Notes: generated by a model from the letters alone, not told the origin. A stretch of 64,000 nt of DNA from UBA5195 sp034432755 (GCA_034432755.1 DAOUBQ010000046.1:43580-107579); one strand, 5' to 3'. Shown: positions 45,122 to 54,284, numbered from the stretch's first letter. Program-made: numbers and translations.

Positions 45122-45160
45122 CGGCGCAAAGGTGTGGAGTCTCATCCTTTGCGCCGTTTT
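45122..45160 (+). terminator. Intrinsic terminator between jag and mutS2
   Basis: 11-bp stem CGGCGCAAAGG (45122-45132) with CCTTTGCGCCG (45146-45156), followed by TTTTCTGTT. It lies only 17 nt before mutS2, so mutS2 would depend on read-through or a start inside or after the hairpin. Confidence 0.8.
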
Positions 45161-45176
45161 CTGTTGAAAGATTAAT

Positions 45177-47714
45177 ATGGACCCGAAAACACTGAACGTT
45201 CTCGAATACCCCAAAGTGCTAGAGTGCCTGGCCGCACACTGCGACTTTTCCGCATCGAAAGAACTGGCCCGCGCCCTCGAGCCGACCACGTCCTACGACC
45301 TCGCCCTGGCGCGCTTACAAGAAACGACCGAAGCCCGTCACCTGCTCTCAGTGCATGACGTCGGAATCGGCGGAGCGCACGACATCCGCGAAAAAGTGGA
45401 ACTGGCCCGGCGCGGCGGCGTGCTGGAACCAGTTGACCTGCTTGATGTCAAATCTACGCTCATCGCCTGCCGCCAACTGAAGAAAACACTCGAAAAATTT
45501 GGCAAAGGCGCAAGCGAGGCGGTGCCAGAGCGCGAAAAACGCCCGAAACAGGGCAATCAGGGCAGGTCACAAACCCGCCCCTCCGAAACACAATCGTACG
45601 TTTACCCGCACCTGGCCGAACTGGCCCTGGCCCTGCCTGCCACCCTTGGCATTGTAGACGCCATCTCGCGCACCATCAGCGACCGGGGCGAAGTGCTGGA
45701 TTCAGCCTCGCCCAAGCTGGCCGCCATCCGCAAAGAACTACACATCGCCCATGAGCGCCTGATGAGCCGCCTGCAAAAATACATCACCGATTCCAGCACC
45801 ATCCCCATGCTGCAAGATACCCTCATCACCCAGCGCGAGGGACGATACGTCATCCCGCTGCGGGCAGAATTTAAGGGACAAATTAAAGCCATCGTCCACG
45901 ACCAATCATCCAGCGGGGCAACCCTGTTCGTTGAGCCGCTGGCGGTTGTCGAATTAAACAACGAATATCGTGAAAAGCAGCTCGCAGAGCGCAACGAAAT
46001 CATCCGCGTGCTGGCCGAGGTCTCGGCACAAGTGGGCGCGGCGGCGGAAGAAATTTTGCCGGGCATCAAAGCCCTGGCCCAAATTGACCTGGCCTTTGCC
46101 AAAGCCAAATATGCCGAAGAACTTGACGCCGCAGAACCCATCCTTCACCCCATTAAAAACCACAAATCACCAGCCATACAGGGTGAAAAGCCCACTGTCG
46201 CATCCATCATCAAACTATATAAGGCCCGCCACCCGCTCCTCGACCAGGCAACAGCCGTTCCCAACGAGATTGACCTGCCCCCCGGCACGCGCGCGGTGGT
46301 CATCACCGGCCCCAACACCGGCGGCAAGACCGTCTCGCTCAAAACCGTTGGCCTGCTTGTTCTCATGGCGCAGAGCGGCCTGCACATCCCAGCCCAGAGC
46401 GGCTCCGAATTAAGCACCTTTCAGGACGTATTCGCCGACATCGGCGACGAGCAATCCATCGAGCAGTCGCTTTCGACCTTCAGCGGCCATATCACCAACA
46501 TTATCCGCATTCTGAAGAAAATCAACCCGCACTCACTGGTGATTTTCGATGAACTGGGCGCCGGCACCGACCCGCAAGAAGGTGCAGCCCTGGCGCGCGC
46601 CATCCTGCAACACCTGCTCGAAAGCGGCTGCACAACCTTCGTCGCCACACACTACCCGGAATTGAAAAGTTTCGCACATGGCACCGAAGGCGTAGTCAAC
46701 GCCTCGCTCGAATTCGATATAGCGACATTGCGCCCCACCTACCAGTTGACCATTGGTCTGCCAGGCCGCTCTAACGCCCTGGCAATCGCCAGCCGCCTCG
46801 GCCTCCCCGAAACCATTGTGAGCGCAGCCCGAAACGCCGTTCACCCCGACGAGTTGCGCACCGACCAACTACTGGATGACATTCGCAAAGAGCGCAACCG
46901 CTCCAGCCGTGAGCGCGAAAAAGCCGAAAAAGCCCGCCAGCGCACCGAAGAACTCAACCGCGAACTGACCCTGCGTCTCGAAAAAATTGAAGAAGAGCGC
47001 CGCGCAGTGATTGCCCAGGCCAAAGCCGAAGCCGAACTGGAAGTGGAAGTACTGAAGCGCAACCTGGCCCGCCTGAAAGCCGAGATGAAAAAACTGCGTC
47101 AGCCGGTAGATGCCCTGCAAAAGTTGGAAGAAAAAGTGCAGGCCGTTGAAACCCAAGCCACAGCACCGGTGGAAAGACGACCACAAACTACTGATTTTCA
47201 ACCCTCCCCAGGCATCCATCGCCCCTGGTCCCTCGGCGAAAAGGTCCTCCTGCGCACGCTCGGCAGCGAGGGCGTCATCACCTCCCTGAGCGAATCGGAG
47301 GCCGAAGTGCAGGTTGGCCCGCTGCGCATTCGAGCAAAACTGGGAGAACTGGCGCGCAAAACAGATGATTCGACCACCGAGGCCAAACCGCAAACCACAA
47401 AACGACGCAAAACCAGCCCTGCAGCCCCTCCCCTGCAACGTCCATCGGCGCTACTTACACCCTCCCCTGGCATAGAACTGGACCTGCGCGGCCAGCGCGC
47501 CGAGGACGCCCTCACCCTGCTCGAAAACCACCTCGAAAAAGCCTACCTGGCTGGCCTGCCCTTTGTGCGCATCATTCACGGCAAAGGGACAGGCGTGCTG
47601 CGCCAACAAGTGCGCGCCGCGCTCAAAGGCCACCAATACGTTGCCTCCTTTGAGGAAGGCCATCCCAGCGAAGGCGGCGATGGGGTAACGGTAGCCAAAG
47701 TCATTCAAGGATAA
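45177..47714 (+). CDS. mutS2: Endonuclease MutS2
   Basis: MutS-family ATPase with Smr nuclease domain, acting in anti-recombination and rescue of stalled ribosomes. The 845-residue protein has the N-terminal clamp/lever region (with a poorly conserved charged insertion about 115-140), Walker A GPNTGGKT (378-385), Walker B VIFDELGAGTDPQEGAALA, ATHYPELK, a coiled-coil with KOW-like region (about 560-720) and the C-terminal Smr domain (LDLRGQRAEDAL; HGKGTGVLR). It lacks the MutS mismatch-binding domain, as expected. No good ribosome site is seen before the ATG. Confidence 0.95.
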   Translation: MDPKTLNVLEYPKVLECLAAHCDFSASKELARALEPTTSYDLALARLQETTEARHLLSVHDVGIGGAHDIREKVELARRGGVLEPVDLLDVKSTLIACRQLKKTLEKFGKGASEAVPEREKRPKQGNQGRSQTRPSETQSYVYPHLAELALALPATLGIVDAISRTISDRGEVLDSASPKLAAIRKELHIAHERLMSRLQKYITDSSTIPMLQDTLITQREGRYVIPLRAEFKGQIKAIVHDQSSSGATLFVEPLAVVELNNEYREKQLAERNEIIRVLAEVSAQVGAAAEEILPGIKALAQIDLAFAKAKYAEELDAAEPILHPIKNHKSPAIQGEKPTVASIIKLYKARHPLLDQATAVPNEIDLPPGTRAVVITGPNTGGKTVSLKTVGLLVLMAQSGLHIPAQSGSELSTFQDVFADIGDEQSIEQSLSTFSGHITNIIRILKKINPHSLVIFDELGAGTDPQEGAALARAILQHLLESGCTTFVATHYPELKSFAHGTEGVVNASLEFDIATLRPTYQLTIGLPGRSNALAIASRLGLPETIVSAARNAVHPDELRTDQLLDDIRKERNRSSREREKAEKARQRTEELNRELTLRLEKIEEERRAVIAQAKAEAELEVEVLKRNLARLKAEMKKLRQPVDALQKLEEKVQAVETQATAPVERRPQTTDFQPSPGIHRPWSLGEKVLLRTLGSEGVITSLSESEAEVQVGPLRIRAKLGELARKTDDSTTEAKPQTTKRRKTSPAAPPLQRPSALLTPSPGIELDLRGQRAEDALTLLENHLEKAYLAGLPFVRIIHGKGTGVLRQQVRAALKGHQYVASFEEGHPSEGGDGVTVAKVIQG

Positions 47715-47764
47715 AAACTTTCATGGAGCGCCTGATGCGCGCCATTCATTTTCTACCCCAAAAA

Positions 47765-48790
47765 TTATCTAACCGGCAGCGGGCGGCGCTTGTTTTTGAT
47801 GAGCAGGTTATAAACATCCCTGACCACCTCAATCCCACCCACAATGACAGCAATTGCCAGGGCAATCGTCACAACCTGCTGAATCAGATTAACCAACACG
47901 CCCGCCGCGCCTGGTTCAAACCCGGCCTGAACCAATCGCGCGGCGTCCAACGCCAGAACGGACGGCCCTCGCAGCAGCAGGTAGGCAATCACAATCCCGG
48001 CCACCTTCAGGGCAATCTCGAACCAGCGCAGCAACGGAGTCCAGCGGCCCTCGCGCAGCAGCCAGGCTTGCAAGCCAATCCCCAGAATCCAGGTGACGTT
48101 AATCCACGGCAACATGCGGAAGAAAGCCTCCGAAAGAGCCGGGAGAAAGACCGTAACCTCATCCGAGAAGAAGTAGATGCCCAAGACCTGCGGGTAGAAG
48201 TTAAGCAGAGCCAATCCCAGCGCGGTAAGAGCAATCGTCACGATTGGTTCCCAGGGGCGAACTTCATCCGGATCGGGTTCCCTGGTCAGCGCTTCAGGGC
48301 TCCATTCCTCCTCCGTGATTTCGGCCTTGAAGTTCTTCCCCGCATTGACCCATTGCAGAATGGCAAAGACCAGCACAATATTGCCAAAGGCCGAAATCAG
48401 GCCGCCCATCCATTGCAGGATATGCGTTCCAAGCAGCCCGCCAAAGGACTGGATGGTCAAGTCGCTTGTCGCTACACGCACGCCGAACAGGATGAGCCAA
48501 ATTACACCCAGCACAGTGAACACGATTTTGACAATCAGCGCAAAGATTGGGTACAGTTCCGGCCCAATCAGGTACTGCGTTGGCAAATACGATTCGGCCA
48601 CTTTAGCAGGCGCGCCGTATTCCTTGAGCAATTCCTTCACCATTACATCATCCGCCGGGCGGCCAGCCCTGGCCGAGCGCTCCTCGAGCATATCTTCCAG
48701 CGTCGAGCGGATTTCGGTTTCGATATCGGCCCGCGATTTGCGCGGCAGTTGCTTGCCGATTTCAGAAACATAACGTTCGATGAGATTCAT
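47765..48790 (-). CDS. HAAS-domain membrane protein
   Basis: A 341-residue protein. The first 70 residues (MNLIERYVSEIGKQLPRKSRADIETEIRSTLEDMLEERS...LLKEYGAPAKVAESYL) are a HAAS domain, a helical module that is typically co-encoded with PadR-like regulators. Then follow about six membrane segments (about 78-105, 112-150, 182-205, 215-240, 255-280, 298-325). It lies downstream of a PadR gene on the same strand, the classic pair. The HAAS domain is proposed to signal envelope status to the PadR protein. Confidence 0.9.
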   Translation of the reverse strand: MNLIERYVSEIGKQLPRKSRADIETEIRSTLEDMLEERSARAGRPADDVMVKELLKEYGAPAKVAESYLPTQYLIGPELYPIFALIVKIVFTVLGVIWLILFGVRVATSDLTIQSFGGLLGTHILQWMGGLISAFGNIVLVFAILQWVNAGKNFKAEITEEEWSPEALTREPDPDEVRPWEPIVTIALTALGLALLNFYPQVLGIYFFSDEVTVFLPALSEAFFRMLPWINVTWILGIGLQAWLLREGRWTPLLRWFEIALKVAGIVIAYLLLRGPSVLALDAARLVQAGFEPGAAGVLVNLIQQVVTIALAIAVIVGGIEVVRDVYNLLIKNKRRPLPVR

Positions 48791-48811
48791 ATTCTTAACC
48801 TTTCATCCTAA

Positions 48812-48886
48812 GGGGTGGTCGAGTAGGCGGCGTGGTTTCGATACGCAAAGAACACTACTCAACCGCCGCCGTATCGAGACCCACCC
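48812..48886. repeat. Dispersed hairpin of the GGTCGAGTA...ATCGAGACC family (copy B)
   Basis: GGTCGAGTAGGCGGCG at 48817-48832 pairs broadly with CCGCCGTATCGAGACC ending at 48881; outer GGGTGG/CCACCC adds to the stem. Lies between the padR and HAAS genes and may attenuate transcription from the first to the second. Confidence 0.7.
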
Positions 48887-48895
48887 TAAATAATG

Positions 48896-49222
48896 TTATT
48901 TGAGCATCTTTTCCATCATGGACACAATCTTGGTCCATTCATCCTTCAGCCGGGGGAGCATTTCACGCCCCGCCTCGCTGATGACGTAGTACCGGCGTGG
49001 GCGGGCTTCTTCCAGCTTCCAGACCGATTGGAGCAGTCCCTGGCTTTCGAGCCGCCGCAAGAGAGGGTAGAGCGTGCCCTGGTCCAGTTCCAGCCCCTGG
49101 TCGGAGAGCAGTTTCAGCAGCGAATAGCCGTACTGTTCCTGGCCCAACTGACTGAGCACCGCCAGCACAATCACCCCACGCCTGAGTTCGAGCATGGTGT
49201 TTTGAAGTAGTTCGTTATCCAT
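48896..49222 (-). CDS. PadR-family transcriptional regulator
   Basis: A 108-residue winged-helix repressor: LRRGVIVLAVLSQLGQEQYGYSLLKLLSDQGLELDQGTLYPLLRRLESQGLLQSVWKLEEARPRRYYVISEAGREML is the full PadR N-terminal domain, with a short dimerisation helix at the end. Length is typical for the PadR-s1 group. It is transcribed before the HAAS membrane-protein gene and probably represses this operon, responding to a ligand or to the HAAS partner. Confidence 0.92.
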   Translation of the reverse strand: MDNELLQNTMLELRRGVIVLAVLSQLGQEQYGYSLLKLLSDQGLELDQGTLYPLLRRLESQGLLQSVWKLEEARPRRYYVISEAGREMLPRLKDEWTKIVSMMEKMLK

Positions 49223-49646
49223 AGGCTTTTTATCCTTAGAAACGCGGAATCAAGAATATTCAAATTCGACGCAAGATAACTTAAAAAACGTCGTACCCTT
49301 TGTGCCCTTCGTGGTAAGAACAGGTTTTTTAGCGCAGCCAGTCGTTTACCATGGAAATTCGCAGACAGTTTGAGAAAACCTGAACCGTAACGCCTGACAG
49401 CGTCAGAAACTTTGAACAGGGAATGGCCGGAATTTCAAGATAAGCCACACAAAAAACACCCTTTTATCCTTCTATCCTGTTACACAAATTGGCGATTTCA
49501 GATTTGGAATCGCTGACCCTGGTACACTTGGGTGACGCGATTTGTTAAGATTCGAGTATAATTAAAAGACGGCCCGCTCAACGCTGGCCCCAGGTGAGAT
49601 TGCGTTGCCCGCCGTGGACTTGATCCCCTGGCAGGTAGTGAGGAGA
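49223..49646. other. Intergenic region between padR and the wHTH regulator
   Basis: About 420 nt without a credible gene. It contains a copy of the CCTTTTATCC...ATCCTGTTA repeat (49456-49485, compare 8366-8395) and an exact 18-nt copy of TCAGATTTGGAATCGCTG (49498-49515, compare 19098-19115). A TATAAT box at 49557-49562 probably serves the downstream regulator. Confidence 0.7.
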
Positions 49647-50306
49647 ATGACGAACGCCACTGTGTTAATGGTTGAAGGAAAGAAAGCCGACCGACCTTCT
49701 TTTGCAGCCCAATTGCAGAAGAAGGGTTTTACTGTTGTTTCAGTGCCAAACGGGGCCCAGGCGATTGCCCGCCTGCCCGAACTTGGCCCCGACCTGGCGG
49801 TGGTCAACGCAGCCTCGATGGGTTCGACCGGGGTGCGAATTTGCCAATCTATCCGCGACCGGCACAAAGACCACCTGCCTATTGTGCTGATTGTTGACGC
49901 CGATAAAACCGTCGAAAAATCGGCGGCCGATGTTGTTATTCACCTGCCGTTCACGGTCCAGAAACTGGTCAACCGCCTCAAGCCGCTCTTGCCCGGCGAC
50001 GGGAGCAACATCATTCATGCCGGTCCCATCCGACTCGACCTGGAGCATCGCCGCGTCAAGTGTTTGGCGCGCAACTCTCGCCTGACGCCCCGCCTGGCAG
50101 CCCTGCTCCAGGTTTTGCTGCAGCATCGTGGCGAGGTTATCGAGCGTGAAGAACTATTCAAAACAGTGTGGGATACGAACTACACTGGCGACACGCGCAC
50201 TCTGGATGTCCACATTTCTTGGCTGCGCCGCGCCATTGAGATGGACCCCGACCATCCGCGTTTCCTTCACACCGTTCGCGGCGTCGGCTACCGATTGGAT
50301 GTTTAA
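49647..50306 (+). CDS. OmpR-type regulator with a degenerate receiver domain
   Basis: A 219-residue DNA-binding protein. The N-terminal 115 residues follow the receiver fold (VLMVEGKKADRPSFAAQLQKKGFTVVSVPNGAQAI...LAVVNAASM) but the key residues are lost: phospho-acceptor Asp is N54, the conserved Lys is L100 (HLPFT), and the first acidic pair is reduced to E10. The C-terminal winged helix is intact (LTPRLAALLQVLLQHRGEVIEREELFKTVW...DTRTLDVHISWLRRAIE...TVRGVGYRL). It should bind DNA without phosphorylation. The start is the ATG at 49647; a longer TTG start at 49605 is possible. Confidence 0.88.
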   Translation: MTNATVLMVEGKKADRPSFAAQLQKKGFTVVSVPNGAQAIARLPELGPDLAVVNAASMGSTGVRICQSIRDRHKDHLPIVLIVDADKTVEKSAADVVIHLPFTVQKLVNRLKPLLPGDGSNIIHAGPIRLDLEHRRVKCLARNSRLTPRLAALLQVLLQHRGEVIEREELFKTVWDTNYTGDTRTLDVHISWLRRAIEMDPDHPRFLHTVRGVGYRLDV

Positions 50307-50322
50307 TCACTTCGGGTATAAT
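50295..50322 (+). promoter_or_regulatory. Promoter of the PSP1 protein gene, probable leaderless start
   Basis: TTGGAT (50295-50300), 16-nt spacer, TATAAT (50317-50322). The ATG is 9 nt after the -10 box and no ribosome site is present, so the transcript may begin at or next to the start codon. Confidence 0.5.
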
Positions 50323-50330
50323 TCCCCTTT

Positions 50331-51479
50331 ATGCAACCAAATATTGTTGGAATCCGCTTTAGCAAAGTAGGTAAAATTTACCATTTCGACTCATCCCCCG
50401 TTCCTGATTTACAAGTGGGAGAGCATGTCGTTGTAGATACCGCCCGCGGGCGGCAGATTGGCGAGGTCATCCAGCGCGTTGAAAACCCCGCGCCTCCGCC
50501 CGATGGAACGTGGAAACTGATTGAGCGGCGCGCCACTGCCGCCGACCTGTTATTGCGCCAGCAATGGCAGCAGAAACAAACCGTCGCACTGATTGAGTGC
50601 CGCGCCCGGGCTGCTGAATTAAACCTGGAAGGCGTGAAAATCATTGCTGCGGAGTATTCCTTTGATGGCGCGCGCCTGGCGCTCATGTTCAGCGCCGAGA
50701 CGGAAGATAAAGTTGACTTGAAATCGCTGCGTAAAGACATGCAGCTCATGTTTCCTGAATCGCAGGTTGAAATGCGTCAGATTGGCCCGCGCGATGTGGC
50801 GAAACTGTTGGGTGGGATGGGCGCCTGCGGCCTCGAAACGCGCTGTTGCTCCAAATTCCTGACCGAATTCAGCCCCATCTCTATCAAAATGGCAAAGGAG
50901 CAGGGGATTTCGCTCACCCCCAGTGAAATTACCGGCATGTGCGGACGCCTGCGTTGCTGCCTCATCTACGAATACGAGCAGTACGTGGCGGCCCGCAAGG
51001 AACTGCCCAAGCGTAATAAGCGCGTCGTCACGCCCGATGGCGAGGGGAAGGTGCTGGATGTCTTTCCGCTGCGCAACGTCATTTTGGTTGAACTCGACCC
51101 CAAGCCCAGCGACCGTCCACAAGACCGCCCAGAACGCCCCGTCTGGCGTGAATTTCACCGCGACCAGGTCGAACCCTGGGACGAATTGGAAGCCCTGCGG
51201 CGCAAATCGGAAGCCCCGTGCGATAAGCACGAAGGCGGTGGCTGCGATTGCGGGAAAAATACGAAGAGTGAAGAGACCGGGCAGGATGACCAGGCTGCAT
51301 CACAATCCAAAACTCAAAAAGAAGCCAAAATTTTGGACGAACGGCCTCGAGGAGACCAGCGCCCTGCCGAATCAGAATCTGAATCTCGAAAACAATCTGG
51401 AACTCGAAACCCGAAAAACAACAACCGGCAATCGAAATTCGACCATCGAAAATCAAAATTCCAAAATCGTCAATCATAA
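50331..51479 (+). CDS. PSP1-domain protein (RicT/YaaT-like)
   Basis: A 382-residue protein. The PSP1 core (about 60-250) has conserved Cys pairs in GACGLETRCCSKFL and GMCGRLRCCLIYEYEQY, which in the RicT/YaaT family bind an Fe-S cluster and act with RicA and RicF in RNase Y-dependent mRNA maturation. A third Cys-rich stretch (CDKHEGGGCDCGK) follows at about 302, and the last 70 residues are disordered, Gln/Asn/Ser/Lys-rich, ending in a repeat-like NRQSKFDHRKSKFQNRQS. That tail looks as if the frame runs into simple repeat DNA. The next gene starts 5 nt later. Confidence 0.9.
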   Translation: MQPNIVGIRFSKVGKIYHFDSSPVPDLQVGEHVVVDTARGRQIGEVIQRVENPAPPPDGTWKLIERRATAADLLLRQQWQQKQTVALIECRARAAELNLEGVKIIAAEYSFDGARLALMFSAETEDKVDLKSLRKDMQLMFPESQVEMRQIGPRDVAKLLGGMGACGLETRCCSKFLTEFSPISIKMAKEQGISLTPSEITGMCGRLRCCLIYEYEQYVAARKELPKRNKRVVTPDGEGKVLDVFPLRNVILVELDPKPSDRPQDRPERPVWREFHRDQVEPWDELEALRRKSEAPCDKHEGGGCDCGKNTKSEETGQDDQAASQSKTQKEAKILDERPRGDQRPAESESESRKQSGTRNPKNNNRQSKFDHRKSKFQNRQS

Positions 51480-51484
51480 ATCGT

Positions 51485-52207
51485 ATGGAAACCCCCGGCA
51501 TCTGGGACACTCCCCAACGCATCCTGGTCATTCTGGCGCACCCGGATGACCCGGAATTTTTTTGCGGTGCAACCCTGGCAAAATGGGCGCAGGCAGGTCA
51601 TGAAATTATCTACTATCTGCTGACCTGTGGCGATAAAGGCCGCAACGACCACAACCGGCACATCTCCGGCGATGAATTGTGCACCCTGCGTCATACTGAA
51701 CAACGTGCCGCCGCCCAGGTGATTGGCGTCAAAGAGGTCCACTTCCTGGATAAGCCGGATGGCCACCTCGTTCCAGATTTAGACTTGCGCCGCGATGTGG
51801 TGCGTATCATCCGGCAATTCAGGCCCGATGTGCTTGTCACCTGCGACCCACAATACCTGTTCTCACCCTTTGGAATCAACCACCCCGACCACCGCGCCGC
51901 CGGACAGGTTGTGCTGGATGCCGTCTTCCCCGCTGCCGGAAACGAACTCTACTTCCCCGAGCTGCTGGCCGAAGGCCTTGCGCCGCATACGCCCAAAGAA
52001 GTTTGGGTTTCGTTAACCGGGCAGCCCACCGTCAGCCTGGATGTGACCGAGTTTTGGGAGACAAAAATCCGCGCCTTAAAAGAACATCAAACCCAAATTG
52101 GCGACCCGACCAAATTACAAGAGCGCATTCGCAGCCGTCACACTGAAGATTCCACCGCCGAACATCCGCGCTACGAGGAAAAATTCCGAGTTATCAAATA
52201 TGGATAA
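51485..52207 (+). CDS. PIG-L/LmbE-family N-acetyl deacetylase
   Basis: A 240-residue zinc deacetylase. The family motifs are AHPDDPEFFCGATLAKW (zinc H and D) and GINHPDHRAAGQVVLDAV (second zinc His). Related enzymes deacetylate GlcNAc-inositol-type compounds, bacillithiol or mycothiol precursors and surface sugars. The substrate is unknown. It follows the PSP1 gene by 5 nt and precedes an M20 hydrolase by 9 nt on the same strand, so the three are one operon. Confidence 0.93.
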   Translation: METPGIWDTPQRILVILAHPDDPEFFCGATLAKWAQAGHEIIYYLLTCGDKGRNDHNRHISGDELCTLRHTEQRAAAQVIGVKEVHFLDKPDGHLVPDLDLRRDVVRIIRQFRPDVLVTCDPQYLFSPFGINHPDHRAAGQVVLDAVFPAAGNELYFPELLAEGLAPHTPKEVWVSLTGQPTVSLDVTEFWETKIRALKEHQTQIGDPTKLQERIRSRHTEDSTAEHPRYEEKFRVIKYG

Positions 52208-52216
52208 GGATTTTCT

Positions 52217-53395
52217 ATGATTGACCTGTGGGCCGAAGCCCAAAAACTGTTTCCCTACACCCAGGCCATGCGCCGCGATTTTCATGCCCATCCCGAGCTC
52301 GGCCACCAGGAAGTGCGCACGGCAGGCATTGTGGCCAGGGAACTGCAAGCATTGGGATTGGAAGTGACCACCGGCGTTGGAAAAACCGGCGTGGTGGCGA
52401 TGATTGAGGGAACGAAGCCCGGCCCCACCGTATTGTTGCGCGCCGATATGGACGCATTGCCCATCCTCGAGCAGACCGGGGCCGAATATGCCTCGCAGAC
52501 CCCGGGCGTGATGCACGCCTGCGGCCACGATGCCCACACGGCCATTCTGCTGACGGTTGCCAAACTACTCAACGAGATGCGGAATGACCTGCCCGGTTCC
52601 GTTAAACTCGTCTTTCAGCCCGCCGAAGAAGGCATGGGTGGCGCTGAGGGCATGATTGCCGATGGCGTGTTGGATAACCCCAAAGTGGATGTCACCCTCG
52701 GCCTGCACGTCTGGAACGAGCAGCCGGTTGGCTGGCTGGGGCTGGCGGTTGGCCCGACGATGGCAGGAACTGAAATTTTTAAAGTGCGCATTCAGGGCAA
52801 GGGCGGTCATGGCGCGATCCCGAACCTCGCCGCTGACCCCATTTTGGCCGGGGCGCAGGTCGTCAGTGCGTTGCAAAGCATTGTCTCGCGGAACACCCCT
52901 CCGCTCAAGGGCGCAGTTGTCAGCGTAACTACCTTCCACGGCGGCGAAGCCTTCAACGTCATCCCGCCACAGGTCGAACTGACCGGCACCATCCGCACCT
53001 TCGACCTCGATGTGCGCGAGATGGTGCTGCGCCGTTTTAACGAAATTGTGCATGGCGTGGCAGGTGGCCTGGGCTGCACGGCAGAAATTGAGCATACCCG
53101 TATGACCCCCGCGCTCATCAACGATGCTCAAACAACCCAGGTGGCGCAAGAAGTGGCAAAACGCCTTCTTCCCGATAGTCACATAGACACGGTGGGGCCG
53201 TTCACCATGGGTGGCGAAGATTTTGCGTTCATGATGGAAAAGGTTCCCGGCTTGTTCATGTTCGTCGGCTCGGCCAACCACGAGAAGGGGTTGGATTATG
53301 GCCACCACCACCCCAAATTCGACATTGATGAAGCCGCGCTGCCCCGTGCTGCGGCTCTGATGGCTGCAACGGCAGTGGAATTGCTGCACCGTTGA
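52217..53395 (+). CDS. M20-family amidohydrolase/peptidase
   Basis: A 392-residue metal hydrolase of the M20D group (hippurate hydrolase, IAA-amino-acid hydrolase, N-acyl-amino-acid deacylase). Seen: RDFHAHPELGHQE, LLRADMDALPI, MHACGHDAHTAILL (metal Cys/His), FQPAEEGMGGAEGMI (catalytic and metal Glu), LGLHVWNEQPVG, and the dimerisation domain with GKGGHGAIPN. C-terminal metal His in YGHHHPKFDIDE. The ribosome site AGGA precedes the start. Substrate specificity is not known. Confidence 0.93.
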   Translation: MIDLWAEAQKLFPYTQAMRRDFHAHPELGHQEVRTAGIVARELQALGLEVTTGVGKTGVVAMIEGTKPGPTVLLRADMDALPILEQTGAEYASQTPGVMHACGHDAHTAILLTVAKLLNEMRNDLPGSVKLVFQPAEEGMGGAEGMIADGVLDNPKVDVTLGLHVWNEQPVGWLGLAVGPTMAGTEIFKVRIQGKGGHGAIPNLAADPILAGAQVVSALQSIVSRNTPPLKGAVVSVTTFHGGEAFNVIPPQVELTGTIRTFDLDVREMVLRRFNEIVHGVAGGLGCTAEIEHTRMTPALINDAQTTQVAQEVAKRLLPDSHIDTVGPFTMGGEDFAFMMEKVPGLFMFVGSANHEKGLDYGHHHPKFDIDEAALPRAAALMAATAVELLHR

Positions 53396-53473
53396 TGAAG
53401 GCATCTATGTGGCGAATGGTTTCGATCTGAACTCAAAAAGCGCACTTGGCCCCAAAAGTGGGCTGATGCAACC

Positions 53474-53510
53474 AAAAAGGTCGGCCACTCTAACGTGGTC
53501 GGCCCTTTTT
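53474..53510 (+). terminator. Rho-independent terminator after the M20 gene
   Basis: GGTCGGCCAC, loop TCTAAC, GTGGTCGGCC, then TTTTT; the A-run on the other side makes it two-way and useful for the convergent lipoprotein gene as well. Confidence 0.85.
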
Positions 53511-53516
53511 GTTCGC

Positions 53517-54284
53517 CTACTTTTTACATCCCTGAACCGTTTGCGTGTATCGCACCGACACACCTACATCATTAAATGATTCGATTTCGTAAAGATATTC
53601 AGCAGCCAGCGGTGGAAAATCAACATATTCGGTTAAATCTGCCCGTAGTTTCATAATTTGGATGCCGTTGCGGTAGATGGTATAGCCGGTTTCACCGATT
53701 ACATCCGACCAACGCAGGGTGATAGCCGTTCGCCCGGTACATTGCAATTGAGCGACGGTCAGGCGCGAGGGGGCTTCGGGCAGTGGCGTAAATGCGATGA
53801 CCGGCAGAAAGGCGAACTCAATGGGGTCTTTAAGGGTAGCGACCTTAATCCAGCAATTTCCGGCAGGGCTTTTGACCCACAGCCAGGAACTATCCAGGTT
53901 TCGGCCTTCGGCAATTGTTGAGCGGTCTTTGAGAAAATTGGTGATTTGATTGTGGTTGGTAGATGGCCCCAGGCGGCAGTTCGCATTGGTGCTAAAGACG
54001 ACGGTTGGAAAAGTGATTGGCGTTGGAGAAATCGTTGGGGTGCTGGTCAGGGTTTCAGTTGGCAGCCGGGTTGCTGTGGGTGGAACGGACGTAGCGGTCG
54101 GCGTGCTGAGAAGCGGGGCTGGCGTGAGAATCGGCGTAACCGTAGGGGAAGGTGGTTCGATTGTTGGGGTTGCGGTTGATAAGGGCAATCCGGGCGTGGG
54201 AGGCAACAGGTTCTGAAGCGTTGTGCACGATGCCAATAGAAACAGAAATGCCAATTGAGCCAAATGGAATTTTTTGGTTTTCAT
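53517..54284 (-). CDS. Lipoprotein with Pro/Thr linker, SH3-like and Fn3-like modules
   Basis: A 255-residue exported lipoprotein of unknown function. Signal peptide and lipobox LLASC (Cys20), a long linker (about 28-100) of TPT/PTA/SPT repeats, a bacterial SH3-like module (about 100-155: STNANCRLGPSTNHNQITNFLKDRSTIAEGRN...WLWVKSPAGNCWIKVATL) and a C-terminal fibronectin III-like module (about 175-250: PSRLTVAQLQCTGRTAITLRWSDVIGETGYTIYRNG). It may bind cell-wall or surface ligands. The start at 54282-54284 has GGAG 5 nt upstream. Confidence 0.8.
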   Translation of the reverse strand: MKTKKFHLAQLAFLFLLASCTTLQNLLPPTPGLPLSTATPTIEPPSPTVTPILTPAPLLSTPTATSVPPTATRLPTETLTSTPTISPTPITFPTVVFSTNANCRLGPSTNHNQITNFLKDRSTIAEGRNLDSSWLWVKSPAGNCWIKVATLKDPIEFAFLPVIAFTPLPEAPSRLTVAQLQCTGRTAITLRWSDVIGETGYTIYRNGIQIMKLRADLTEYVDFPPLAAEYLYEIESFNDVGVSVRYTQTVQGCKK

